Shown here: positions 23,801 through 33,914 of the stretch, piece by piece
Numbering within the stretch: position 1 is the first letter of the stretch
Layout: each line of letters opens with the position of its first letter
Program-made: the position numbers and the translations under genes
Notes under the pieces: generated by a model
What the model saw: only the letters and a program-made list of their open reading frames with translations
Databases searched by the model: none
What the model was told of the DNA's origin: nothing
Assembly (NCBI GenBank): GCA_022578605.1
Contig: MU394057.1
Coordinates: forward strand, 248,001 to 312,000
Origin: Camillea tinctor
Taxonomy: Eukaryota > Ascomycota > Sordariomycetes > Xylariales > Xylariaceae
Reading direction: 5' to 3'
Length of the DNA stretch: 64,000 bases

Positions 23801-24545
23801 TTTCTGCATCGGACCTCTCAATATAGTCCTTAGGTTTGTGCTAGATTTACCATTGCACAGCTTAGCTAGACTGTTGTTGAGCCTGATGCTTTCAGAGGGG
23901 GTACTACAACGCATGTAGTTGAAATATCGATGTACTTTGAGAAATCGCACTTAACAATATTGACAGTACTTAGAAAATTGTGTGTGTGTGGGATGTGAGG
24001 CACTGGGCAGAGCCAAGATACCTGGCTACACCTACCAAGCTGTATCCTACGGAGCGACCCGACTGACACGGCAAACGACAAACAAATCAGGGGCATCTTG
24101 TAGCTTCAATAAAAGCACCCAGAAGACATGTACCAATAGAATTATACCATTTTTATTGTAGCCTCTCTAAGCCAAATGACAAAATATCATGGCTTTCAAG
24201 GGGGGGGGGGGGGAAACTTGATGCTTTCCTTCTACCCCCTTTTCTTTTTGCCTCATACGTATTCCATTTATTATGACACCTCCCCCTAACTCCCAACCCC
24301 TTATTTCTTCCTTTTTTTTCGGTTCCAACGTGTATGTCACACAGCCAGTAAATCACCAAGGACATAACCTGCTCTCCTTTTTATTTCCTTAATTCGAGTC
24401 TCGAACGGCGCTCGTGGAGTTAGGCCTAATCATAATATGCCCCTATCTCCCTGGTACCCCGTTTTCGCTTCATCAACGTCATCAGCTCTGTCCCACCCCA
24501 ATTTTTACCACGCAGTTCTTTCTATCTCTGCGACGCTCTCCAACC
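20847..24545. other. Intergenic between Pumilio and PP2C genes
   Basis: Both genes end into this space, so it holds two 3' ends. No open frame shows a domain. Sequence is rich in homopolymers (T runs near 22707, 22765, 23118) and short CTAG-containing motifs, with an ACCTAGGT palindrome at 22962-22969. Confidence 0.55.
24200..24213. repeat. G14 homopolymer
   Basis: Uninterrupted run of 14 G residues, about 330 bp beyond the stop codon of the PP2C gene. Confidence 0.9.
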
Positions 24546-26048
24546 TCACCGCTGGGGATGGAAGAACACGACCTGCACCGTGATGTCATCGCGTATGTCC
24601 CGCGCGTTCGGGTAGCGGAACGTCAGCGCCCCGCGGACCATCTCGTCGTGCGCCCCGCCGAGCCCGTTGCGCACGAGGTGCACCGCCGCATTGTCGTCCT
24701 GCACGGTGGCCTTGCGCTCCTCGTACTTGCACTGCTGCTTCCAGCCGAGGACCGCGGGGCCGAAGTCCTGCTGCGCCGGCGGCGGCGGCGCCTGGCCTCC
24801 GGACAGCATCTGCCGGTCAACCCACCGGCCCACGAGGTCGACCGCCTGCGCGCTCGACATAGTGTCCCAGAGGCCGTCGGTGGCGAGGATCAGGAACGAG
24901 GGCCGGTCCGGGTCCACCGTGGCCGTGCGCACGGCCGGCTCGGCCGTCAGGTACGGCCCCTCCTTGTAGTCCTTGTAGCGGGTGCCCGAGGGCAGGCTGA
25001 GCCCGTTGTAGTGGTGCCGCAGCTCCTGCTTCAGCGACGCGGCCCACTTCCACATGCCGTCGCCGAACGTGCGCGACGGCTGCATGCCCCACACGCGGCC
25101 CCCTTTCACCACTTCGGGCTCGTCCGGGAACTGCGCCTGCAGCCGGGCGATCTCGGCCGGGTTCGCGCCCGTCTGGTCCGTCGTGAGCTCGGTGGCCTCC
25201 CAGCTCCCGTTGGGCCTCTGCTGGCCGAGCACCGCGCGGCAGTCGCCCGTCGAGGCTACGCGCAGGGTCCGCGTCGTGGGGTCGTAGAGGGTCAGGAGCG
25301 CGCATGCGCCGGCGTAGGCTAGCTCCAGCCGTCGCGCCTTCTCGGGGAACGAGAGGCTGCTCTTGATCGTGTCCGCTGCGGATTTCACTAGGATGTCGTC
25401 GAGAGCGGTGAATGCCTTTTTCAACGCTTTGTGGATCGCTTCTTCGGACACGCCGCCGCTGCCGCTGCCGCTCTGGGACTGGACTTCGCCGAGGGCACGG
25501 CGTACGAAGGGCATCAGTTCCCTCGTGAGCATGTTCGAGGTCTGCCAGCCACAGTGGCCGTCGAACACCCCCCATGCCATCCAGTTCTCGCCGCCAAAGG
25601 GGCTGGAGAAGGTCCCGTGCATGAATGCATCTTCGCAGGGGCTGTTAGATGCGACCTGGGTCCCGTCGTATCTGATGACGCCATTGGCACCGGTCACAGA
25701 GAAAGCTTTCTCGTTTAGCTGTTTGGTGACTTCTTCCGAGGTCGGAGGTGGCGCATAAGAGATATCGTCTGACGTGCCCAGCCGGTTGAGATCAGGTACC
25801 TGATTGTTGGCATACTTGGAAGCTGACTTTGCGGCAGATGCCAAGTCGTCCCCAGAGCCATTGCGGAAGGCAACCCATCCGGCGGTGGCGCCAGCAGCAA
25901 AGCATGCAGTGGCAGTTATGGCAGAGGAAGTAATAGTCCTGTTCTGACTCTGGGTGCTGGAGTATCTAGGTCTCGGGGCAGCCTGGAGGATGCGTGAAGA
26001 GGTCACGAGACACGGGCGGCGGCAGCAGAACAGACGACGGGTCAACAT
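24546..26048 (-). CDS. Mitochondrial PP2C-type Ser/Thr phosphatase (Ptc5/PDP-like)
   Basis: A 500-residue intronless protein starting at MLTRRLFCC. An open frame continues 38 codons upstream, but only this Met gives a clean mitochondrial presequence: it is Arg-rich, has RYSST near residue 30, and is followed by a hydrophobic segment at about 42-62. The catalytic PP2C domain shows SPCEDAF (about 136-142), GVFDGHCGW (metal-binding Asp and Gly), YAGACALLTLYD, STGDCRAVL, GGRVWGMQPSRTFGD, LILATDGLWD and RDDITVQVVFF. These supply the acidic metal-site residues in their usual order. The long spacing and the VWG-PSRTFGD block resemble yeast Ptc5 and animal pyruvate dehydrogenase phosphatase, so the likely substrate is the PDH E1-alpha subunit; this is inferred, not shown. 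It should act in mitochondria. The 3' two thirds are strikingly GC-rich compared with the 5' end. Confidence 0.9.
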   Translation of the reverse strand: MLTRRLFCCRRPCLVTSSRILQAAPRPRYSSTQSQNRTITSSAITATACFAAGATAGWVAFRNGSGDDLASAAKSASKYANNQVPDLNRLGTSDDISYAPPPTSEEVTKQLNEKAFSVTGANGVIRYDGTQVASNSPCEDAFMHGTFSSPFGGENWMAWGVFDGHCGWQTSNMLTRELMPFVRRALGEVQSQSGSGSGGVSEEAIHKALKKAFTALDDILVKSAADTIKSSLSFPEKARRLELAYAGACALLTLYDPTTRTLRVASTGDCRAVLGQQRPNGSWEATELTTDQTGANPAEIARLQAQFPDEPEVVKGGRVWGMQPSRTFGDGMWKWAASLKQELRHHYNGLSLPSGTRYKDYKEGPYLTAEPAVRTATVDPDRPSFLILATDGLWDTMSSAQAVDLVGRWVDRQMLSGGQAPPPPAQQDFGPAVLGWKQQCKYEERKATVQDDNAAVHLVRNGLGGAHDEMVRGALTFRYPNARDIRDDITVQVVFFHPQR

Positions 26049-27467
26049 CTTGGCTGACGGGATCGATAGAATTGATTGATGTGATTGGGGCGAAAAAGAC
26101 GAAGATAAGAAAAAAGAAAAGACGTGAGCAGTGAGAAGACGACAAGGATCAATTCCCACCAAGGCAGGGGTTTGTGGTTGATCGAAATGGTTGTCACTGG
26201 GTGTCTTTAAGAGGAGGGTTTTTGGGTTGGAGAAGAGAAAAAGGATGGATTTAGTATATGGAAATATTGTAAGTTGAATAATACAAGAGGTACTTATTAT
26301 ACGTAGGAACCTAGTAGCCTAGCTAAGGTACCAACCATGTAGCTAAGGTATCTACTAATAGTAGTGTGAAAATAAGTGGATGCGGGTAGTTCCACGTACT
26401 ACATTGGAAGTTGCACAAGTCGATTTTACCGTACTACTACACAGGCATTACGGAGTACTGAAGCATTCCGTTATGGTAGTATAGCAGTGTATTATTGATC
26501 ACAGTAACGGTCGTGCGACGACTTACTCCCATTCCCCCAATATCCCACCCTTTTATATGAAACCATGTCTTAGAAGCAGCCTCATCATTGTCATCTTATC
26601 CATCATTGAGCTACGAGATATTTATATATTCTATAATAAATAATAACGTATGTAGGTAATGGCTTGGGGTTTTTATATAAAGATGTAACCTACTTTACTA
26701 GCGAATGATGTTTCATTTTGAGTATTTTGTAACCATTTCAATACTGAAGTACGCTCATCCAATACCTAGGTACTTGCTAGCTATAAATGGGGACTAACCG
26801 TCATTGTTGGTACAGTCCAAGATAATGTACAGACTAGAATAACCAATCTAAATCTGAGTTTATCGAAGTTAAAGCCAGAATAAAAAACAGATTATCTACC
26901 TATCTATTTACTTAATTAGGAAAAGATAGAAACACAAAGATTAAACCATGATTTGCAACTTACATAATTAAATAGATACCTAGGTAGGTAAAGGTAAAAG
27001 GCACCGACCTATCGGCACCTTTGGTTTGCCGGTTTAGAGATCGTGGGGAAAACGTGGGGTTCTATAACTTTGTATAGTGTGAAACTGGCGTAGAACCAAA
27101 GACAAGCATCCCCCCTTTCCCATTCTAGAGATAAACCTCGGCTTAGACCCGGTAACACTGTGGGGCTCCAAGCTAATCTTGGATCCTTCCTTACAACAAC
27201 TCGCGATTACTAAAGAGATGTTGTACCTCTAGAGTATTATATAGACCTATATATACATAGCCTGGCCCCTTTCAACTTCTCTAAGTTGCACTGCCGGAGG
27301 AGGGAAGACAGAAAACTTCTCAAACTTCTATATAGACAGACTAACACTTGGTTAGTTAGGCGGTCAGGCTCAATTGATAAGAAAACAACATAAATGATCT
27401 TAACCCCTAAAAAAAACACAACGAGATATCTAAAGGAAACCCAGCAAATAAGACAAAACCTCTCATC
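26049..27467. other. Divergent promoter region of PP2C and enoyl-CoA isomerase genes
   Basis: Head-to-head 1.4 kb spacer with no coding signal. It is AT-rich and contains two ACCTAGGT palindromes (26764-26771, 26988-26995) and repeated TACC/GGTA words. Confidence 0.6.
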
Positions 27468-28437
27468 ATGGGGGATAGCGTGATCAAGGTGTCGTACGAA
27501 GGCCGCGTGGCCACCGTCACCATCGACAACCAGAAGAAGCTCAACGCTCTCGACATGGACGGGTACTACGCTCTCGCCAAGGCTCTCCGTGAGATCGCCC
27601 AGCGCGACGACATCTATATCACCATCGTAACTGGCAAAGGGCGATACTTCTCTGCGTAAGTTTTCCCTCTCTCATTATGGTCATCGCCATCATAAGAAAG
27701 AAAAGTGAGCCAAAAAGAAATTAAAAATTTATATATATATATAAAACTAACATCATCCCCTCCCTTCCTCCCTCCCCCCTTTCAGCGGCGCGGACGTATC
27801 TTCCATCGGCAACCGCCCGCAACCCACCTCCAACCCCGATCCAGCCCCAGACTCAGACCCCTACCGGATCTGGCTGCGCACCTTCGTCTCCAACAACCTC
27901 AACGCGACGCGGGCCTTCACGCACCACCCCAAGATCCTCATCGGGGCGCTCAACGGGCCCGCGATCGGGCTCTCGGCCGCGCTCATCGCCAGCGCGGACT
28001 TCGTCTACGCGGCGCCGCACGCCTTCCTGCTGACGCCGTTCTCGTCGCTGGGGCTCGTGGCCGAGGGCGGGTCCTCGCGCGCGCTGGTGTCGCGCCTGGG
28101 CCCCGCGAGGGCCAACGAGGCCCTGCTGCAGGGCAAGCGCATTTCCTGCGCCGAGCTCGTGGCCGCCGGGTTCGTGAACCGGGTTTTCGAGTGCAAGGAG
28201 GGCGACAGCGGCGCGTTCCTCGCCCAGGTGAGGCGCGAGGTGGACGAGCGCCTGGGAGACCACGTGGATGGGTCGAGTCTGCTGGGGATCAAGGCGCTGG
28301 TGCGCGCGCCGGAGCTGGATGTGCTGGATCGACAGAACGTGGCGGAGGTGTTTGCCGGGCTGGAGAGGTTCGCGAGCGGGGTGCCGCAGGAGGAGTTTAG
28401 AAAGCTGGCTACGGGGAAGAAGAGGCATAAGCTATGA
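27468..28437 (+). CDS. Peroxisomal delta3,delta2-enoyl-CoA isomerase-like protein
   Basis: Two exons, 27468-27655 and 27786-28437 (GTAAGT donor, TTTCAG acceptor), joining to 279 residues of the crotonase/enoyl-CoA hydratase-isomerase superfamily. The splice rebuilds the oxyanion-hole strand YFSAGADVSS. The second oxyanion block is GALNGPAIGLSAAL. The single Glu156 in GLVAEGGSS sits where yeast Eci1 has its catalytic glutamate, and the second hydratase glutamate is not evident. I therefore favour isomerase, which moves 3-enoyl to 2-trans-enoyl-CoA during beta-oxidation of unsaturated fatty acids. The protein ends KRHKL, a good PTS1-type peroxisomal signal, and has no mitochondrial presequence. 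Exon 2 is very GC-rich. The gene is convergent with COG1; the two stop codons are about 270 bp apart. Confidence 0.9.
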
Positions 28438-28703
28438 GAGTTGCATCGACTGAAAAGAAGAGAGAGGAGGAGGGTCAGACATGTTTTTAGCTCAATTCTC
28501 TCTTTGCTTACGTGGATAGAGATAGTTATGGATTCAAGCAAACAGATGCATAGTTGCCTTGGAGGTGTTCTTGTTAGGGTTACAGCTGACATCAAATAAT
28601 ACCTATTTTTGATTTCCTGGTAATATATATAATTTATGTTGTGTGATATTAATTTTTTGGAAAAAAAAAAAAAAAAGAACGGGCCGTTCATCATGGGGTA
28701 TCA

Positions 28704-31106
28704 TCACGCAAGCAGGCCAAACAACAAGCTGGTCCTCTTCCAGTACTCCTGAGACGCTTTGGTCAGCCGCTGATCGGCATCCTCTGCCAACTCTGTCTTT
28801 GCCAGCACTTCTTTTGCGAGTGCCCCGAGGGCCTCCTTCGCATCCCCTTGTGTACTAAAACACTCCTGCAGAAGATGGATGTCGTAGAGCCACTGGATGT
28901 AAACATCCTTACTCCGTCCCATTGCCTTCGGTGAGCCCTGATCAGATTCTACCTTATCATCACTGCCCGTGGCTTCTGAAGGTTCGCCTTCATCGTCCTT
29001 GGCAGGTTCTGTTGTAGTCTCCTCGCTAACTTCCACCTCGATAGCACCTGCTTCCAGTTCCTTGCGCCATGTATCTACTAATTGCTTACCAAAGACCCGT
29101 TTGATTTGTCTCACAGCAGCGGGCGTCCAGAGATCCAACCCGGCATCTCCCATGGAACCTACGAGGTTTTGCAGGAGCCTAAAAGAACCAGGGGATGGAT
29201 GAGTAGGCAGAGCGGGTTCGCCCTCCCAGAGTGCTCTGCCGGCAACATGCCTTCGCGTCAAAGTTGTTGAGAACTCATTTAACGGTGATTCAGTTACGTG
29301 AGCAGCTACGCTCTCGTGAAGAGAGGCAACGCTGTTCAAGCCGAACGACTTGATACCTTCAAGTTTAGGCAACTGGCCCCTGACATCTCTGATAATTCGT
29401 AAAATATACGTGGCGATCTGGCCGCTATGGGGGCCATCTTTTTGTTCATGCCAGAGGGCCCCCAGCTGCTGTTCTAGATCCTTGAATGATATCTCGAGGG
29501 CTACGTTTAATCGTTCATGTAGTAGCTTAGGGTCGTCATGGCTCAGAAGCTTCTGTCGAGCCTCGAGGACCTCCTCTTCTTCGATTTCGTCCTCATCATT
29601 ATCCCAGCGCTGGTGCTTGAGCTGATCAACTAGCTCGCTAACATTGTCGACAATGTGCCGCCACGACTCAAAGCAAGTTACGGCCCGGGAAACAGCATCG
29701 TTTCTTCCATGCAAACGGGAAATGATCTCGTGAGTCACCTGAGATGCGCCACTTGAGATGTCTATGTCAAGCATATCCTCGCCCCATAGGCTACGGTAAT
29801 TATCGGTTGTACCGGCATGCCAGACTTCCAGCGTCGCGGATACTTCCGATCCAACCAGCCTGAGTCTAGCAACCTTGGTTTCCAGGAGCTGTAGGAGGTG
29901 GTCGTTTATAGTGTTCCGCAGCCTATCGAGCACATCTGACGGATCGAACCCCTTAACTTTACCACCTTCTCGGACCCATTGTTGCAGTACATTCGTCCGG
30001 AGCTCTATAATGGTCTTGAATTCTGACATGTGCTCAAGGGTCCACGCGAGACCTTGCAAAAGAGTCTCTGTTTCCCGGTTGAACCAGTTGGTAAGCATAT
30101 CTCTAGCCTGGGCCCCCTCTAGGTCGTCGTGGCGTATGAAGGGCGTGAAGAATTGGATCTCATCGCCACACCACCTTTTATATATGTCCAGCCGAAGGCC
30201 CTCCAAATTCTTGAGAGACTCGTCCGCTAAGAGATGTTCCTTCTTCAAGGCCAGCAATGCCTCCGAAAGCTTCTTGGGCACTATAGCCTGGACATCGAGG
30301 ATCGTCCTCGTGTATAGGTCGAGCCCCCGGAGTACGTTGTCAGTGCTCCTCTCTTTTTCGCGCTCTTCGAAATCGAACCCGTACATCAGAGCCTCGGCCC
30401 TCACATTCAGAAAATGCCGGAGCACGTCCTTCGCCCCCGAATTCGACGCTAGACTATAGGCAGACAGTGCCTTGAGTATATCCGACTGGCTCGACGGCGC
30501 CTGAACGCCACCGCCCACCCTCTGCAGGACCTTCTCAACCGCGCGCAGCAGTCTCCTCCTCAGGGATCCTAAGGTCTTCTTCAAAGCCGCAATCTCCTGC
30601 TCGCCCCCCTCCTGGTTCCCAGCACCGCCTTTCGCATCAGCCAAGCTCGTCACCAGCAACCGGCCCAGCACCAGCACCTTCGCCGCGAGCACGAGCCGGT
30701 CCCCCTTCCCCTCACCCGCGCCCTTCAAGAGCCGCCCTACCACGAGCCCGCACGCGCGCAGTAGCTTGGTCCGCGCCGCCCGCCCCATGCTCACGTCGGC
30801 CTCGTGGCCGCCGGACGAGAACTTGTCGAGCCCCTCGACCTTGCCGCCGACGACGGCGCGGCCGCACAGCCCCCCCATGCGCCCCAGTATGGCCTGCGCG
30901 TCGCGCATGTCGCCCCGCATGCGCACAATGGTGTCGGCGGTGCCGAGCAGCTCGCGGTAGCTGTTGCCGACCTGGGTGCGCAGGCGCGCCGACTTCTCGT
31001 CGATCTGCACGTGCAGAGTCTTGTGGACGGCGCGGATCTGCGGGAGGGTGTGGGTGGTGAAGATCTGCGCTGAGGTCATCAGCGAGGAGACGTCTGGGGT
31101 CGTCAT
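28704..31106 (-). CDS. COG1: Conserved oligomeric Golgi complex subunit 1
   Basis: Intronless, 800 residues. COG tethers intra-Golgi retrograde vesicles, and Cog1 is in the lobe A part of the octamer on the cytosolic face of the Golgi. The N-terminal block (about 10-90: SAQIFTTHTLPQIRAVH, then helical RLRTQVGNSYRELLGTADTIVRMRGDM) is the typical Cog1/Vps51-like coiled coil. The remainder is all-helical with weak sequence signal, as usual for this family. Residues ~690-725 form an acidic, low-complexity loop (EETTTEPAKDDEGEP). The N-terminal coding end (30.5-31.1 kb) is GC-rich; one 60-nt line at 30841 is 78% G+C, against about 53% at 29401. Start Met at 31106 sits just after a pyrimidine-rich leader. 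Confidence 0.88.
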   Translation of the reverse strand: MTTPDVSSLMTSAQIFTTHTLPQIRAVHKTLHVQIDEKSARLRTQVGNSYRELLGTADTIVRMRGDMRDAQAILGRMGGLCGRAVVGGKVEGLDKFSSGGHEADVSMGRAARTKLLRACGLVVGRLLKGAGEGKGDRLVLAAKVLVLGRLLVTSLADAKGGAGNQEGGEQEIAALKKTLGSLRRRLLRAVEKVLQRVGGGVQAPSSQSDILKALSAYSLASNSGAKDVLRHFLNVRAEALMYGFDFEEREKERSTDNVLRGLDLYTRTILDVQAIVPKKLSEALLALKKEHLLADESLKNLEGLRLDIYKRWCGDEIQFFTPFIRHDDLEGAQARDMLTNWFNRETETLLQGLAWTLEHMSEFKTIIELRTNVLQQWVREGGKVKGFDPSDVLDRLRNTINDHLLQLLETKVARLRLVGSEVSATLEVWHAGTTDNYRSLWGEDMLDIDISSGASQVTHEIISRLHGRNDAVSRAVTCFESWRHIVDNVSELVDQLKHQRWDNDEDEIEEEEVLEARQKLLSHDDPKLLHERLNVALEISFKDLEQQLGALWHEQKDGPHSGQIATYILRIIRDVRGQLPKLEGIKSFGLNSVASLHESVAAHVTESPLNEFSTTLTRRHVAGRALWEGEPALPTHPSPGSFRLLQNLVGSMGDAGLDLWTPAAVRQIKRVFGKQLVDTWRKELEAGAIEVEVSEETTTEPAKDDEGEPSEATGSDDKVESDQGSPKAMGRSKDVYIQWLYDIHLLQECFSTQGDAKEALGALAKEVLAKTELAEDADQRLTKASQEYWKRTSLLFGLLA

Positions 31107-31791
31107 CTTTTCTTTTCTTTTTTTTCTTTTTTTTAATCTTTTTTCTTTCCCCTGACTTGTCTCCCTCCGTTTAGTTGTGTTGTAAGTAGGTATGGTTTTT
31201 CTTTATAAGTTTATGGACGAAGAAAGTTAAATGATTCGAGGTTAGATACGATAAGTTTGAAATGGGAAGCGGCCTCGTTCTTATGGTATTTTGCGCATCG
31301 GAGGAGGGTATTCGTGGCCCTCAATCGCTGCTTGCGACTCGAAATGCCAACTTGGGTATCTAAGATTGGTTGTTGTATGTAAGATGAAGCTCTGAGGTGT
31401 TCTGAGAATTGGCGGGGAGCTACAATTGTAGTGTAAATTGACTGACAGCTGAAAGCACCCGACGCTACAGAAATTGACAGGAACTTGGCTCTTTAGCTAC
31501 TTGGTTATTATGTCATAACCCGGGCCGCTATCTCACATAATCTTATAATCCTCAGTAAACCATTGGACTTGGATTTGTTGACATGGCGTTGATAGCGGTG
31601 TACTGACAACTGACAACTCATATGATTATAAACCCACTCTAAGACAGCTTGGGGTATTAGGTAGCAATTGACCTCAGAATATCCTCTTTTTAGTTTTTAT
31701 CTAAATAATCCAACCCTCTTTTTTATAAACATCATTTAATTAAAACTTCACATATTTAAAAGACACCAAAATTACTAGTGCTTTCGAAACC
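31107..31791. other. Upstream region of COG1 and flank of a transposase fragment
   Basis: No coding signal. On the COG1 strand the 50 bases before the start are purine-rich (T-rich on the plus strand). The right part becomes AT-rich toward the Tc1-like fragment. Confidence 0.5.
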
Positions 31792-32163
31792 ATGTCTTCT
31801 AGTAATAGTAATAAACAACATACCAACGCGGCCACCAGGGCCATAATTGTTGCCCTAAAGTCACCTTTCTTCAACATGTCAACTAGAGACATCCATAGCA
31901 TCACGGGCGTCCCAGAAAGAACCATCAACAACGTTTATAAAAGGGCCTGCGATCGTGGCTTTGACCCCCAGACCCCCATTCTAACCATCAAAGACGAATG
32001 GCTAGTTGACTCCCCTAGAAGCGGCCGTCCTAGAAGGTCAGGAGAGGATGACCCTGGGAAACACGTTGTTTCGAGAGCTGCTCGCAACCGCTTTGGCCAT
32101 GACAAGTCCGAGCAGTCTCGTACGGAAGAAACTGCAGCTGAAATTACAGAGACAAACATATAG
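31792..32163 (+). mobile_element. Tc1/mariner-type transposase N-terminal fragment
   Basis: Open frame of 123 codons resembling the DNA-binding start of fungal Tc1/mariner transposases. A helix-turn-helix region runs at about residues 15-50 (ATRAIIVALKSPFF, STRDIHSITGVPERTINNVYKRA), followed by the linker that usually reads DEYLEDAPRSGRP, here DEWLVDSPRSGRPRRSGE, and then VVSRAARNRFGHDKS where the second HTH would begin. The frame then stops. The catalytic DDE domain, about 200 residues, is not found downstream. I see no clear terminal inverted repeats. It is either a transposon remnant or a small domesticated DNA-binding protein; the intact frame leaves both open. Confidence 0.65.
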
Positions 32164-33089
32164 GTGATCTATATCGACTTTCAGATAAACCTGGCATGAC
32201 AGTTCCAAGTTAAGAGGTCATTGATTTCTTATTTCTGCTATGAGAATGAGATAGAATCCTACGGTACAGCTTGGTTTCAAGACCGTTTCTCTCATAAGTC
32301 AAACCCCATAGCCACAACACCACGTCAGCGTCACTATCTTCCCAATCGCAATTATATCCCTTTGTTGGCCACACCACATTCTATAGAAACACATCTATCA
32401 ACACCCAAAAAAAAGAAAAAAGTTTGGAAGTTGGCCGGAAGACATCACTCCCGCCTCGGCGTTTGAGCAAGGGGACCTTCTCCGAGGGATTGGCAGAGCG
32501 TGGGATATATGGATTACCACCACTTGACGCAGAAACGTTCGCAAACAAATAAGGAAATGTGACTATAGGTTTCCCATCGGGACCGTAGTACTCTTGGCGA
32601 TTCATGTAGCGTGGCCTGGCGCTAAGGTCGAAGATGTATATTCACATATGTTTGTGCTTGAGCCGCACGCTATGGCTGTAACGCCAAGGGTTTCTCCCTC
32701 TACTCTTCAACACAATGTCAAACGTTGGCTCAACACGGCTTCACAAGCATGGGAATTCTTGGGGATCTTCTGGGGTGAGCAATTCAATTCTAGGCTTGCT
32801 TGTGTGTGTTCTCGAAATAGGTAGCTGAGGGTCTCAGGGTTACCGGTAGCGATCTAGGTAGATCATGCAAAAACGCGATAGCATTGCCTTTTTAAAAGGC
32901 GATGAGATCTCCAGATCTCCAGGCCATCTTCGATCGCCGTGCTCCATTTTATATACTTGTGATATTTATGTTGATCTATTAGGCGAGGCTTGACGCACCG
33001 TCGCTCTCTTTTTATACCTATATCCTACTTTAATTAAAATATACTTCCTCGGTGCTGCAGTGCGGTGAATTATCTTTCGTCAATCTACC
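32164..33089. other. Intergenic, possible transposon-derived residue
   Basis: Contains short frames on both strands (for example the minus-strand frame 32381-32605) without recognisable domains. The right part (32940-33089) is AT-rich with TATA-like sequence and likely serves as promoter for the secreted-protein gene at 33090. Confidence 0.45.
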
Positions 33090-33914
33090 ATGCGTTTCTC
33101 TACAGCTATTGAAATCGCAGTGCTGGCACTGGCCCATGTTGCTGCTTGCGAGAATACTTGGAGTGTAAGTCAAATCCTCACGTCCCACCTACCTTCCTCC
33201 CTATCCTTTTGCCGCCTATGCTAGCTGTAGAGCAAGGACTAAGACGAATCATGAACATAGGGAAGCCACGCAGTTCGGGCAAATGCTGTAATAAGCGAGC
33301 GCAGGCCCCTTGCTCGGCGCCAAATTTTCTTCGGGAACGGAACCCTCACGGTCGGGGGTATTACCTTGGGCGGTGGTAGGAACAAAGCCGCCACCGAGGA
33401 GGCGGCATCGGATGCGGAGACTGCTAAGGCAGAGGAAGATGCTGCTGAGACCGAAGAGGAAGCTTCTCAAGGCGAGGCTGCTGAAGGTGGAGAAGCTGAG
33501 GCTGGAGCAGCCGAAGGGGAAGCTGAAGCAGCAGAGGGGGCAGCAGAAGGAGAGGAAGCTGCAGCAGAGGGGATAACTGCAGTGGATGAGGCCGAGCAGT
33601 TCAGGTACGTTGCTTTTCCTAATTTTTGACGGGCACTCTGATCACTCTCTGGTGACTGTTCCCGTGGTCTGTTTTGGTATAAAATATGGCGCTCAAGCAT
33701 ACCAAATCTCTCTTTTCCTAACCCCCCTAGCCAAACCCCTTTTTTTTATCTAGCAAGTCAGTTACTAACAACAGATATCTACAGTGAGAACATCGGGATT
33801 ATCACGGATGCCAAGGGCAACGCCGTGAATCTCGGAGGTAACCTGGGTATAACTAAGGGCTCCGACGGCAGTACATCAGTGGGGGGTGAGGCTGGAATTA
33901 ACATTGCTGCTTGA
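33090..33914 (+). CDS. Small secreted acidic Ala/Glu-rich protein, unknown function
   Basis: I assemble three exons, 33090-33164, 33261-33604 and 33785-33914, with GTAAGT/TAG and GTACGT/CAG borders and consistent phases, giving 182 residues. The N-terminus (MRFSTAIEIAVLALAHVAAC) is a good signal peptide. A dibasic site in PLARRQIFFGNG looks like a Kex2 processing site. After it come a Gly-rich strand region (NGTLTVGGITLGGGRN), about 65 residues of Ala/Glu/Gly low complexity with almost no basic residues, and a conserved-looking Gly-rich C-terminus (NLGGNLGITKGSDG, VGGEAGINIAA). It has no transmembrane segment and only one Cys after the signal region, if any. It is a candidate cell-wall, surface or effector-type protein; no function can be claimed. 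The intron 1 acceptor (33260) is my best choice among several and is the least certain join. Confidence 0.6.

Noticed and set aside
24414..25575. Long open frames antisense or out of frame to the PP2C gene
   Set aside because: Arg/Pro/Ala-rich translations typical of GC-rich shadow frames; the PP2C motifs are in the other frame.
27705..28428. Long frames overlapping exon 2 of the isomerase gene on both strands
   Set aside because: Same GC-rich shadow effect; crotonase motifs occur only in the called frame.
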